From: Membranipora membranacea | Taxonomy: Eukaryota > Bryozoa > Gymnolaemata > Cheilostomatida > Membraniporidae | Assembly (NCBI GenBank): GCA_914767715.1 | Contig: OU612072.1 | Coordinates: forward strand, 9,610,001-9,674,000 | Reading direction: 5' to 3' | DNA: 64,000 nt | Shown: positions 20,748-32,800 of the stretch, one piece after another | How the letters are laid out: the number at the start of each line of letters is the position of its first letter | Numbering within the stretch: the first letter of the stretch is position 1 | The notes under the pieces: generated by a model | Told to the model about the DNA's origin: nothing | Seen by the model: the letters and a program-made list of their open reading frames with translations, nothing else | Database searches by the model: none | Position numbers and translations under genes: made by a program

Positions 20748-22696
20748 ATGAAAAACAGCTCAGCTGCAGCTAATAGTGAGGTGGAGAGCCTGAAACGTCG
20801 CCTGCAGTTTTACAAAACATCTACATTGGTATTATCTATTCTACTCTTCAGCTGGCTAGCCATGATAACTTGGATTATAGACACAGACCACCTTCATATT
20901 GAACTTCGATCCTTGGAGGGTTGTGAAACGAATATACCTAAAGCTACGGTAAGACCAGATTCAATCAAACAACTCTTGGTTGATGGACTATATCATTTTG
21001 AACAACTGTCAATTATTAAAAGAAAGAAGGTGAATTAAACTGTTTCACTACATGTATGAGATCACTCACAGGTTCAGTGACTTTAAGTCTTTTATTATGA
21101 CCACACTCCTACTAAGTGACCTCCAAGGTTGATCAAATGACCTCGGACTACTAATGCGGTGAAAGGACTTCCGCATCACCATCGAAATGGAGATTTGTTG
21201 CAATTTTGTAGGCAGACAATGGAAAACTTTTAGGGCAGACAATGGAAAACTTTTAGGGCAGACATGTTAGCCAATGTCTGGGCTTTGACTTGAGGGTGGG
21301 GAGAAGAAGAGCCTATGCCAGGTCATATGGTATTTTCAGGAAAGTATGTTGGGCCTTGACCGTTAAATAGGATATTGTATAAGATGAAAATAATATGTCA
21401 AGATGTGGTTTCGAAACCACAAGTCACCAATCTTAATCCAGGACAAGTGCTGTTAGATCACAGATCATTTAACCTATCAAAGCCGGCCCAAAAAGTTAGG
21501 TAATGTCAAGGTTGAAGGTACTTTGCTGAAAGTACATTATGACCTGGCATCGGCTCTTCATCTCCTCACCCCCAACCAGATCCAACACATTGGCTAAGAT
21601 AGATAGTAAGATTTACAATTTTACGACATGAATAGGAAGGGTTAATTCAATAGATATTGAGCCTAGTTACAATTCTTCAGATCCAACGACACATTGAATA
21701 CATCATGATGTTTTAATCTAAAGAGTATTATTTAATACAGGGTCACAGAACAGAAGTTCCAGTTAAGTTATCTGCGGAGCGATTAAAGAGAAAGAAATGG
21801 GGTAGGAGCGGTTCCCTTCACATGGTAAAACCCGAGTACAGGAAAGCGCTATCAGCAGAAGAATTAATAAGAGTTGCTACTACTATGCTGACTTCAGCTC
21901 CGCCTTCCACCCAAGTAAGATATTTTCTTGCTGATGAGATAAATTGTCCTTAAAAATCTCAAGCTTTGCAAACATACACACATTTTCAACATGATTTGCG
22001 GAACAAGGCTGCATATGTTATAGGGACTTATTTCAGCCCAGACAAATACTAGGTATCAAGGCTTCGACTTCACTTCCATTCTAGGAGTTATCAAATTATG
22101 GAAACAGCATTGGTTCAACTTTCGGATAATGGTCACTCATTGGCTTTGGAGAAGCATATTGGGTTCATTGCATCAGCATGGATGAGTAGATAGCTTCCAA
22201 GACTGAGAAAAGGGAGGCCTGGATTCAAATCTTTTGAAGTTTCTTCATCATTGGAATCATTAGCATCCATTTCAATCGGGAGCAGAAAACTCATTTGATG
22301 CCCACCCCCCCTCACCCCATTCGAAGCATCAAAACATCGTGAATAAAGCAGGTCATATAACTTAAGTGAAACTCATATGGAACGTTAGGGTTTAATAGAT
22401 CCAAATAACTTTCATAATGTTAAGTGTGTGATTTCTCTGGTCAAGAATATTTGCATTCCCAGTACAAATCTAGTTAAGTATAGGTTCTACTTGCTCCGTT
22501 TTTCTCAAGTTTGCGCTTTGCCTTGTTTCAGCTATCTACAACAAACCATGTGATAACACAGAGCAAAAGAAGTAAGCGCGTCGTTACTCGCAAAGTCGGA
22601 GGATCAGCAGATGCTTGCACAACCACAAGGGTCTTAGGAACATGCTGCGACAACACAGTCCTAACATCCTCCTGTGTGAAATTGAGTATCACTTAG
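20748..22696 (+). CDS. Unrecognised membrane-anchored cysteine-rich peptide precursor (array copy 5, altered C-terminus)
   Basis: Exons 20748-20948, 21741-21914 and 22532-22696 join in phase 0 (donors GTAAGA and GTAAGA) to give 179 residues. The anchor lies at about 25-46 (S-T-L-V-L-S-I-L-L-F-S-W-L-A-M-I-T-W), followed by D-H-L-H-I-E-L-R-S-L-E-G-C-E. Exon B has R-K-K-W-G-R-S-G-S-L-H-M and is closest to that of copy 4. Exon C has the double basic run Q-S-K-R-S-K-R, then V-G-G-S-A-D-A-C and G-T-C-C-D-N-T-V-L. The usual S-C-S-C-V-stop is replaced by T-S-S-C-V-K-L-S-I-T: one cysteine is lost and the former stop codon is read through, adding five residues. The whole frame is open. It is either a diverged functional copy or an early stage of decay. 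Confidence 0.6.
21265..21605. mobile_element. Foldback MITE-like element in the copy 5 first intron
   Basis: Left arm about 21265-21365 (GTTAGCCAATGTCTGGG..GAAGAGCCTATGCCAGGTCATATGGTATTTTCAG). Right arm about 21505-21605 is its approximate reverse complement, ending CCAACACATTGGCTAAG. Same family as 5470-5845 and 23977-24251. Confidence 0.65.
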
Positions 22697-24732
22697 GACA
22701 AAGGGACTCTAAGGCGTCATCACTTCATGCACCACTCACCACTCACCACGCACCACGCACCACTGTATTGGGATGTTTTCTTGAACTGCAAATTTAATTA
22801 GCCTATTCATGAATTATCGAATTATTATCTCCTGTGTGGTTTTGCAGCAATGTAAATTGTCTTATGTCTTATCAGTATCAATTAAAAATTTGACAAATTG
22901 TTTAAATTTGTGACATCAGGTCAGGTCGCCAGCAAAACCATGAGGCCAAATTTGTTGTGACCTCACTCAGATTGCTGCAGAATCCATATTATCATTACCT
23001 TAGTCATATTGTCATTATTACCTTAGAGAAGCAAGTCAAAGCAGGACTCTCTCGTTATTTTACTCTCTGCACATTTAATCAGAAAAATGTAGCCAGAGTT
23101 TTATTTACAAAGTTTATCGGCTATCAATTCATCTTCACTACAATACTGACTTACGTGGGAGATGTATTATATATTATATTCAAGTACTGACTTTTCAAGA
23201 GGACATAAACCTGATGGATCAACTAGTATGTATGCCTGACACACTTATTAGATCGAGAAGTGACCTAACCAGTCACCATTTGGTACAATAAATAAAATGA
23301 TTCGTTGCCAAACTTCTCTATCCGATACAACCACGCACCACTCAATGTATGAATTATCCAGCTGTGGTGAACTTACGACCTAGTCTTATTTGTTGGTTGG
23401 CATATAAATCGTGACAAAACACTTTGCACAGCTTCTGCGAGGAGCTGAATATGATGACATAACGACATAGTGTTTTCTCATATTTATCATTGTTTTGCAG
23501 TCCACGGCCAGGTGATAATTGAATACGCAATTTTTTTTTCTAGAAGAATTAGGATCCTGGATAAAAAATGGGAAATTATTGATTATGGAAGTTTTACCCT
23601 ATTATGATAAGTTTTTTTATATTTCCGAAGACTTGATCATTCTTAATTTCTTTGTTTAAAAAAAGCGGGAAACGGCTCATTTTCTCATGCATGAATAATA
23701 AAATAGAAAATCATGTACTTAAATATTTCATAAATGAATTTGGAAAACCTATAATTTCTTTTGTTTTCGTTTTAAATGTTTTGTAATCAGGACAACACCA
23801 AGAAACAGACTGAACGCCTCGATTTTTCAATTCAATATTATTGCATGCAAAGGCCTGAATATTTGACATGGCACCCTGAGCACGGCTCCGCCCTGTATAC
23901 AATAATCTATCAAGCGATTACTCTGCCATTATCTTATCAAACATGTGGGCGTTCTCTAGAAGCATGGCCATATGAAGGGCATGCTCTAGCCAATGGATTG
24001 GCGTTGAGTGATTGGTGGGGAGAAAAGCCAATGCCAGGTCATATGGACTTTCAGGAATGAAACGTTGACCTTGCCATTGCCTAACCTATAATAAATGTAA
24101 GATATTGCAAAAGATGACCAGATGTTCTCTAAGCAGGCACTCTATCAATTGCCAAGGTCGAAGGCCAAGTTTCCTGATACCTGACCTGGTATTGGCTCTT
24201 CTTCGCCCAACCCACCAATTGGAGCCAACACATTGGCTAGGCATGCTCTAGTGTTTCGATACCATCTATGGAGGATCTACCGAAGTATTTATATAAGGGA
24301 ATGTCTGCACACGCAGCAGGCTTTCTGCAGGAAAAACTCCCTGACGGTATTAGCTGAGATCAAGATGTTTGATTTGTTCAAGCCTCTTATTGACAACAGT
24401 ATTACTTCTCAGACCTCAAAACTTTCATAATGACTAAGAAGCCCCTATTATAATCAGTGGTTTGATCTGTACCAAACACATCTTTGATGTGTATGGATAT
24501 GAAAGTATGTAAGCAATCCTCATCATTACCCTATCAATATATATCATATCATTGTCCTTAAAACACCACAATAGGAAAAATTGAAAAAATGTCCAAGTAA
24601 TGAGGCGTTTGTCTTTCATATCTGTGGCTGCGAATGACGCCACACGTTGTATGGTACTGGAAACTGGCGCAATTGCGGTGTAGTGATAATTGGAAACTCA
24701 ACACAAAAAGAGGGACAGCCGTAAGTTACAAC
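22697..24732. other. Intergenic 3' flank of copy 5
   Basis: No gene is supported. The flank holds a short CACCACGCAC-type run (22729-22765), the segment shared with the flank of copy 4 (about 23340-23930) and the foldback element at 23977-24251. Confidence 0.5.
23977..24251. mobile_element. Foldback MITE-like element with flanking direct repeats
   Basis: Arms GCCAATGG..TTGGTGGG..AGAAAAGCCAATGCCAGGTCA..TCAGGAA (left) and the reverse complement of the right arm agree along about 100 bases. GGCATGCTCTA stands directly outside both ends (about 23978-23988 and 24239-24250), as a target-site duplication would. This is the best-bounded member of the family. Confidence 0.7.
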
Positions 24733-25722
24733 AATGAAGAATAAATTGGCTGAAAATCTGAAGTAGCGCCTGAAGTTTTACGGAGCATGTACTATTATAT
24801 TGAGAATTCTACTGTTCTGCTTGCTAGGCATGATAAAATGGCTTTGAGCCACAGGACATCTTCAGATTGAACTTTGACTCTGTACTACGACCTAATACTA
24901 CCACTATGTCTGACTCAAGATTTAGAGGGGTGGAGGTAGCACTTAATTTTGGCTAGCCTATGCGCGAAAAAGCAACCTTTGCTTCCTGCAGATACCTTAC
25001 TCCGCTAGGTTATACACTTTCGAGGACCATCAGCATGTGTGGCCGGCAGTTATAGCCCTGTTCTTAAACAAGACACACTTTCCCCTCTTGGCACTATAAA
25101 ACGCTCAGACACAGAACTAACTGCCGTAAGCATTGTTACCATTATATAGCCGCCAAAGCCCTCAACAGTGCATTATTCTAGTCTTTTGTATTTTATACTT
25201 TTATTCTCATTTTACAATTTGTAGTTTTATACACTTCTTAATTTGTGCATTTTGAGACAGAGCTCAAATCTTTTAGACAGCACGGCTGAAACGTTTTGTT
25301 ATTCATGCAAATGAATCACTAAAGGAACATACATACATACATTTAGTTTAACAGGATTAGCAAATGCAGTGACAACAAGCCTGAGATAGTCAATCTGCAG
25401 TTGAGATGAGGTGGGAACCGGAGAAAGCCCAACTCAATTGAGTCAAAAAAGTTGGGAATTTTTAATACTGAGAGACTCTCAAGGTATTTCAAAGAAAAGT
25501 CCTGTTCTTTTCTTTCAGGTTCAATACATTACTTTTCTAAGTTAAGGCTCCTCGGGCAATGGAATTTTTAAAATTACAACTTGCGTTGTTACAGTTTTTC
25601 ACTCCAGACAATGTGATAACACCAGTTAAGTGCAGCCAAGGAACTGGATGAGGAGCTGGAGGATTTGGAGACACTTGTACAACCACAACCGCAACATGAG
25701 CATGCATTGTCTTAAGCGGCTC
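24733..25722 (+). pseudogene. Relic of array copy 6 (exon A and exon C traces)
   Basis: Exon A trace 24733-24890 begins M-K-N-K-L-A-E-N-L-K and is then stopped by TAG. R-L-K-F-Y-G-A-C-T-I-I-L and L-L-G-M-I-K-W-L remain before further stops. The exon C trace at about 25600-25722 keeps GGAGGATTTGGAGACACTTGTACAACCACAACCGCAACATGA, that is G-G-F-G-D-T-C-T-T-T-T-A-T and a stop. The CC motif is deleted. No exon B was found. The whole copy is dead. Confidence 0.65.
24930..25345 (+). mobile_element. Possible retroelement 3' end with a short CATA tail
   Basis: A sequence of different composition interrupts relic copy 6 between its exon traces. It ends with CGGCTGAAACG..CATGCAAATGAATCACTAAAGGAACATACATACATACATT. 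A short tandem tail after an unrelated stretch suggests a 3' retroelement end, but no coding part is present, so this is tentative. Confidence 0.25.
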
Positions 25723-26844
25723 CGTTTATTATGACTACATCACTGTACATGCAGCTAACATGCCAATGCCAGCAACCAGGGCAATAAGTTTGAACACTCT
25801 AACTAACTAAATAATACACACCACAGCAAAATTTGATGGTATTTCCTAGCAAAGGAGAGAGGATAATTTTGATGGTCAAAACAAGCCGAAGTCAAGGTCA
25901 CCGTTGGGGGTAACCCATAGAAGAGGGAGTGCATTGGGTAACCAAGCTTAAGTGGGCAGTGGTTGAAAATAGAAAGCAATATTTTATTTTTCTATAATCA
26001 CTTCACCGAGCAAAGTGTTGGTTGACAGTTAACAAGGTTCATAGTATAGGATATCGTTTAACTAGAATAAAACTTTTTGAACCAAAGAAGGGATTGAGTA
26101 TTTAATTTATTTTGATCTAACATAATGATCATATAGTCATCATTATAAAAAAGATGAAATAATCACTCTGTAAAATTATCTCTTCTGGCAGGACTTGCAT
26201 AAAATATTTTCAAGGCTCTTCTTAAATGCACAAGAAAATCATCGGTCATTCATCAAAACTGCAGCGTATAATAATTACACTCAGCTAATAATAATTTGGC
26301 AATCTTGGAATATTATATGGAATATTGTAAACAATTTTTGATCATATTAGTTTCATTGATAGTTAACTGTTAGTACAAAAAAGTTTAACAGGATAACTTT
26401 CAAGGGATATTAATTTGTATGTATTTGAATGTTGTCCTGTGTTACCATTTTGTCTGCAAGGGGTCTCATTAGTGATAGACAGAATTAAACTATTTTTTAA
26501 AATTGATTATGCATTTTGTATAATTATAAATCTAGGCCACTTACACTACTATCTGGGCAATGATAACTAGATAGATTATGATATGAATGAGGTCCTGAAA
26601 CTAAAATTGATAGCAGGGGTTATCTAACTAATGTGTTGGCTCCTATCTGATTGGGAGGAGAGAGACCCTTTAGCCATGCCAGGGAAACCATTTATTGAGA
26701 TATAGTGATAGTGATTCGGTTTCACATTCACTTAATCTAAATAGGTACTTTCATGGACATACCATCTGATTAAAAACTGAACAACAGTCATTGGCTCTCT
26801 CCCTCCCGTCAGACAGCCAATCAAAATCACCGGATTGGCAAGGT
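25723..26844. other. Intergenic between the peptide array and MOSPD2
   Basis: AT-rich DNA with no coding signal. At about 26635-26830, GTTGGCTCCTATCTGATTGGGAGGAGAG and CATTGGCTCTCTCCCTCCC are loosely complementary. They may be another foldback MITE that ends just beyond the MOSPD2 stop codon. Confidence 0.4.
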
Positions 26845-29800
26845 TTATCTGGCAAGTAACAGGCCTATGACTAGTACTAGCAGAGATACAAGTATTTTAA
26901 GTAGAAGTTTGATTTGGTTGACATCAGCCTGAAGTTTCTCTAGTTTGGCTTCCGTCTGCGGAACTTGTCTGGCAGCTGAAGAGCTCTATGGAAAAATAAC
27001 ACACAAAAAAAGAGAATTTATAGCCTTATCAACTGTTGGTCTTCCTCAAGATCAAGTGCATGCTTTTGCAGTATTTGCACAACTCACACAGTATTACTTA
27101 TTTGATAGCATGTGCACTATTGTGTCATAAGTTCCCATGGTGACCCATACTACATGTTTGGTTTCAAATCTTCTATTACACATGTAAAGAGAGCAGAGTT
27201 TTTTTTCCTTCTGCTGCTGCTGGGACCATATTGCTCCCAGTTCAAAATGAGTCAGTGAATATTAGCACTTTGACGTGAGGAAGGACTAAGGATTCAAACA
27301 AACATCTTTCTGCGCTTCAATTGTACCTTCCTAATAGCAGCACACCTTACTCATACTTTGCTTTTGTTTCAATTGGTTAGTGAGTATTACATCCTGGAAA
27401 TTGCTTGGACTCCCATAACAATTCCCTTCACGATAGATAATCTCTACTACAAGTGTAGTGTGAGCTCACAAAACTCTTGCCGCCACCTGCCTGACACCCA
27501 TTCCCAAGGACTGAGTTATTTAACACTCACCTTACTAAGTACCGATGTATAACTGACACTACTAGATGTATTATTTAGCGTAGAAGTGTTAGCTGGAGTA
27601 TCAGTATCATCTAAATCTAACTGCACGGCCTCGTGACAGCGTAACTTGTGTTCATGTATCTAAAAAATCCATGATAATGCTGATGATAATGATGATTATG
27701 GCGATGAAGCAGAAAATCCAGTGTACAAATAAATTCTTTCCAATTGTAGGAATTGTAGTAGTGGTTCAAAAATTATATTCCACAACAACGAGACAGAATG
27801 TCAGAAAAAGTTGTGGTGATCATCAATAGTATATTTGCAAGTAGTGCTGTCACAATTTTGTTTTTGGCTGAGGCTGCCTCGATTCTGATATTGGCATCGA
27901 TTTTACCGATTTCGATTGTTCGATTTTACACCTTCGATTTCAACCAACCCTTGTCCCGATTTCGATTTTCGATTTCTCCATTTCGGTGTTTTCGATTCTA
28001 GGTATCGACATATGGTTTTAATGATGTGGTCAAGAAGAGAAGCACAAGGCCCTAAATTAGAGATTTCATTCTCAGCTGCAGTACATCCAAAGATGTAGCC
28101 TATGCAAAAAAGGCACACTCAGGCTTTGACCACAAAAAGCTATTCAGAACATGGACATATAGTATAATATTGAAAAAATAAGAGTTAAGAGTATAAGAGT
28201 TGTATGTCCTGTGTGTATTGTTTGGGAACATTCTTGGGAATTCCAAGTGGGTTGGCCAACTGGAAAATGTCAACAAATGACGTCATATGAGTTAATATGG
28301 GAAAAGACGAGACTGGAAACTGAATGGAATAATGACAACAAACTTATGGCCGATCCAGATAGTGTCTTGCTAATCGCCCTATCAATCATAATGTGTCAAA
28401 CATCGATCATCTAAACCAACAAATTATGCAATGTCAGACATTAAGGATTGTGTTAATACTAACTAGGGACCATTGGTGAGTTACATAACCTAACTGAACT
28501 GAATAATACAGCGAGAGAGGGCATACCCGTTTTACAGTACTGATTTTTCGACATGTTAGATTGACAAACACCAGACCTGGCAGTGATACCAGTACTGCTG
28601 CTGCTCCTGCCCCTTGACCCCTGAAGTGGGTCTGAGGCAGCGTCCTCCCCATACCCAACACTATCACCAAATGTCTCATCACTGTTGGCTGATGAAATTT
28701 TGTACTGTTTTGAATGACGCTTGTTCGGATCCTTCTGAGGCTTTTTCAGATTTTACACTGTACCATGCATATCAGTTTTAGCATCCAATCTTTCCAATAT
28801 GTCAAAAGAATTCCACATGTCTGACTATTTAGAGGGCATGATGGATAACTAATATATTCTTCAACTCTAACTGCAGAGTTACAGTATTTATGTCTTGTCT
28901 CTTCCTAATGCTGAAGCCAATGATGCAGCGCCATCAAAATAGGCAAAGATCCTATTCTATTACACCCTATTGATACAAACTGACAATATCATCCCCGAAA
29001 TACAAGCAAGTTTTAGCAAGATTAGCAATGGCTATGAGTTTTTATAAACTTTGAGATTAGTTTGAGAGTGAATAGAAGTGTGATAAGGTATTGTGTGAAT
29101 GAAAAGAGGAATCGTAAAAAACCTATATCGGACTATAGTAACCGGGCCAACAGTGACACCTAAATTGATGGCTGTGGAATCGACTTCAGATGTCACCTAA
29201 TTAAATCACGATTATGAGGTATGAATGATTAGGTATTCCCTATATAAATCGAATCGTGACAGCACTATTTGCAAGTGTTCAAGGTAGGGGTGCATACAAC
29301 AACTCCTGACCGAATTCCTGAAGAAAGAGTTTTTAATGAAGAACAAACTTTTACCTGGGCCTTAGATGTGTTTTTCCAGAGAGCAGACAATTCACTAGCT
29401 GTAACGTCGTCTGAGTTGAGTTTGGTAGATAGCACCAGGAATTTATCCCTTTTTATCTCTTTACCTGCAACACAAAATATTAGTAGGTGTAACATGTCAC
29501 CAACATTTGGGATCTTGAGATAAAATCGATATGCTATTCAAGCATTCAATTCTGAGCAACCAGATCCATGATAGTTGACTTAATCGGGTTTTTCAGAGCT
29601 CTAGTTGAGCTTGTTTCCATACTGGAGTAGTTACATGGAATCATATGAGAGAAATTTAAACCACAAACAAGATTGATCGAACCAAGCATAAAAACAGGGT
29701 CAGAGTCACAAAGAGATAACAGGGTCTTGAGAAGGATATTTAAGCCCGGGAAGTAACTTTTAATCACTTTGTCTTTGGGGGTGGAATATTACAGGGAGAA

Positions 29801-32800
29801 AATGTCATTGATTTGAAACAGTCAACTTGCTGTGGAACCATAGCCAATCAAAAAGCAGTTTACCATGGTCTACAATGTGATTTTCAATCTATTATTAGCA
29901 TTAGAATACACTAACCTGCTAGAAGCGTGATATGCACTGTCTCAGATTGGTTGGGTTGTAACATGCCCCGTCCCTGCTTTACTCGGTAATTTTTAGGATC
30001 CGTAGTGCGTACTTTATATGCCAGTGTGATCGTCTGTTCATTGGTCAGTTTGATAGAACACGAGGCTTCCTGATTAATCCCCGGTCTGCTGAACTGGAGC
30101 TCTGATTTCGGACTGCAATGTAAATAAAATCAATTTAACAAATTATTTTTTTAACTGTATGGATATATTATAGTCAGTATAACTATATAATAATATGTGT
30201 ACGTATAAAGTATTTGCACATTTACATTAATACCTAATAGTTCATCTAGGGACATTCATCTGATGATTGATCACTCAACTGTCTATGAACTAGACAGCCG
30301 TTTGAGAATGCCTTTGAACCACAAATATCTCAGGGCCTTCGACATCAATTTGGAGTTGTCCTTCCAACATCAAGGAGCAAACAACTCCATTCAAATTAAC
30401 TTGCACCAGTGTAATTTCTGAGTATGGACACAGCTATATGTGACATTGGGTGTAATGTAAATTCTGTTGCCAATACATCTCCCATAACAATCTGACAGGG
30501 GAACAAAGGTTTCTCAACACAGACCACTGGTGAGATTCATTGAGCAAGAGCTCCTCCTACTAGGTTTCTCAAACCTAACATAATTAATGCATGGATGTAA
30601 ATAGTTAATACATGTATGCATCTGGTTACTTGCCTGTGCACGCCATCTGAGAGTGGATAAGACAATGAGTAATCGTAAATCATTGTATATAGTTTGCCAT
30701 GATCAAGGAGAACAACTTACATGATGGTAATTCGGTAAGCTGTGGGTTTAGTAGGGGATACACTCCCACTATCTACAGAGTCTGTCCTTCCTACAGCCTG
30801 ACTAGAAGTCGCGACCTCTGCACCCCCTGACCCCGATGTAGAAGTGACATCTAGTGTCGATGGTTTAGGTGATGAAGGAGGAGTAAACTCCTTAACATCG
30901 TCTTTGGCTGCCCAGTTTACCTGATAAATAGTAATATACACTTTGTAGACTATGTTACTGAATATAACAAAATTGATTTTGTATAAACGTGAGTAACAGT
31001 AGAAAAAATGATGGTCGTTATTTCATGTTATTTGAGCACACATTCAAATGAATCTGGAACATTGAACTTGGTCAACAATAATCAACTGATTTCACATATA
31101 ACATACCCTCCATATTAATGGATGAGCAACATTGGCAAGCAAAGAAAAGATCATTCCCATACCCTTTTGGTAATCCGTCGCAGGATTCCCTGTTGATAAA
31201 TATAAACCACATTTGATGCAGGAGGGCTAAATCTAAATATCTATATTGTACATTGCAAAAAAAGTCACATGATTTGTTCCCGTAGCATACAATGGAGTAG
31301 ACCTAGATTGGATCGAGTGTACACGCTGTTTTGATTTGATTGGTTTGATTGATTTTATTGATTAAATTCAATATTAAGCTAGTGATAGATTGTTGTTTGT
31401 TGTGCTATGCTGGGCCCACCGTTAAGTTTTATCTATGCATGTAAGCGGTTCAACTTAAACCGATCAACCACTTTATTCACGTCCTCATCCAAGACGACAA
31501 GGGTGTGTTGCCTACTCACATGTTTCTTTGTAGTGGTAGGCCTGTCAGCTGCGGCAGGCACCTGTTGAGCGATGTCAGGTAGTGATGATGTCACAGTACC
31601 ATTACTGGTACTTGAAGTGTTTGCTTCGGTGTTGTCTCCACCTGAGCCTGTGAAGTTAGAGTAGCAAATAAATAACAGCGATGGATTCTCTATTCACAAG
31701 GTAGATATATGTTATAGTATCAACAGGTTTCTCAACAGAATTTGTAAAAAATACTAAGAATGCAAAAGATGGGTATTATTTGGAGTTGCCCCCTTGGAGA
31801 AAATTGAATCATATTTGATCTAGGTATTATCAATAGCAAGTGTTTTTGGGCCACATTCTCATTTATCTTAGTATGCAAGTATGATAGCCTGGAATTTCTC
31901 TTTCCGAGATATTTGGTCCCAGACTCCCTGCTGAACTAGTGCAATACTTTGGAGTTGTGTACCTAAATTTACTGAGTTCAAGGGTGACACAATTCAAAAA
32001 ATGAGCCTGCACCAGGTTGTACTAAACACCCTGAGTGAATCCAGGAAAACTAAGTAACTGTTTACAACCCACTAGCTCACAATATGGCGAGGCTATGATT
32101 GCCTAGTGAAAATCATGTCCTCTATTTAATTCAACTGTATGACAGAATCAATTCAAACCAACTGATTTATGTATATGATCAACAAGAGACGAGTGACTGA
32201 TGTGACTGGTTATCACTTAGTTATCATGAGAAGAGCTGGCGATACTTCAGTTGTCGGTAAGAGTATATCATATCAAAATTTGGTACACTCCCTACACAGT
32301 GGCTTTCCCCAGAAAAACAAAATGTCAAAGCCGGCCCTATCTGATTGGTCAAGACTGCGTTTGAGAGAATGTAAGTACTCATACAAAAATGGCAATGGAT
32401 TACAAAGACTGCGATGTATACAAGTACCGATTCAATAAACCTTGCAAAACCATTGACTATTCAACCATTTCAAAACCAGCGATGCTTAACTAGATGAGTA
32501 AAGTTTTCGAAAAAAGCCATTTCGTGCAGTCTTGAGAGAGCAAAATTTGAGGCTTTACTCAACCTCAAACCCCCACCTAAGCGAATGGGATTCGATGCTA
32601 GCTAACATTAAGTCACTCAACTAGCTAAACTAAACTCTGTTTGATAGCTAGTATTTCCCCCTCTAGTGTATGTACAATGCCTGTAAACTCACCGTTATCA
32701 TCATGGTGATCCTCTGTCTCCTGGAAAGCCCCGTTATCATCCTCGTCCTCAAACACTGGCTCCGAGTATCGATATATAAAATTATCCTGAAAAGAAAAAT

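Noticed and set aside
19467-23902. Open frames at 19467-19712 (+) and 23711-23902 (-) as genes
   Set aside because: They lie in the shared 3' flank of copies 4 and 5, but the reading frames are not conserved between the two copies.
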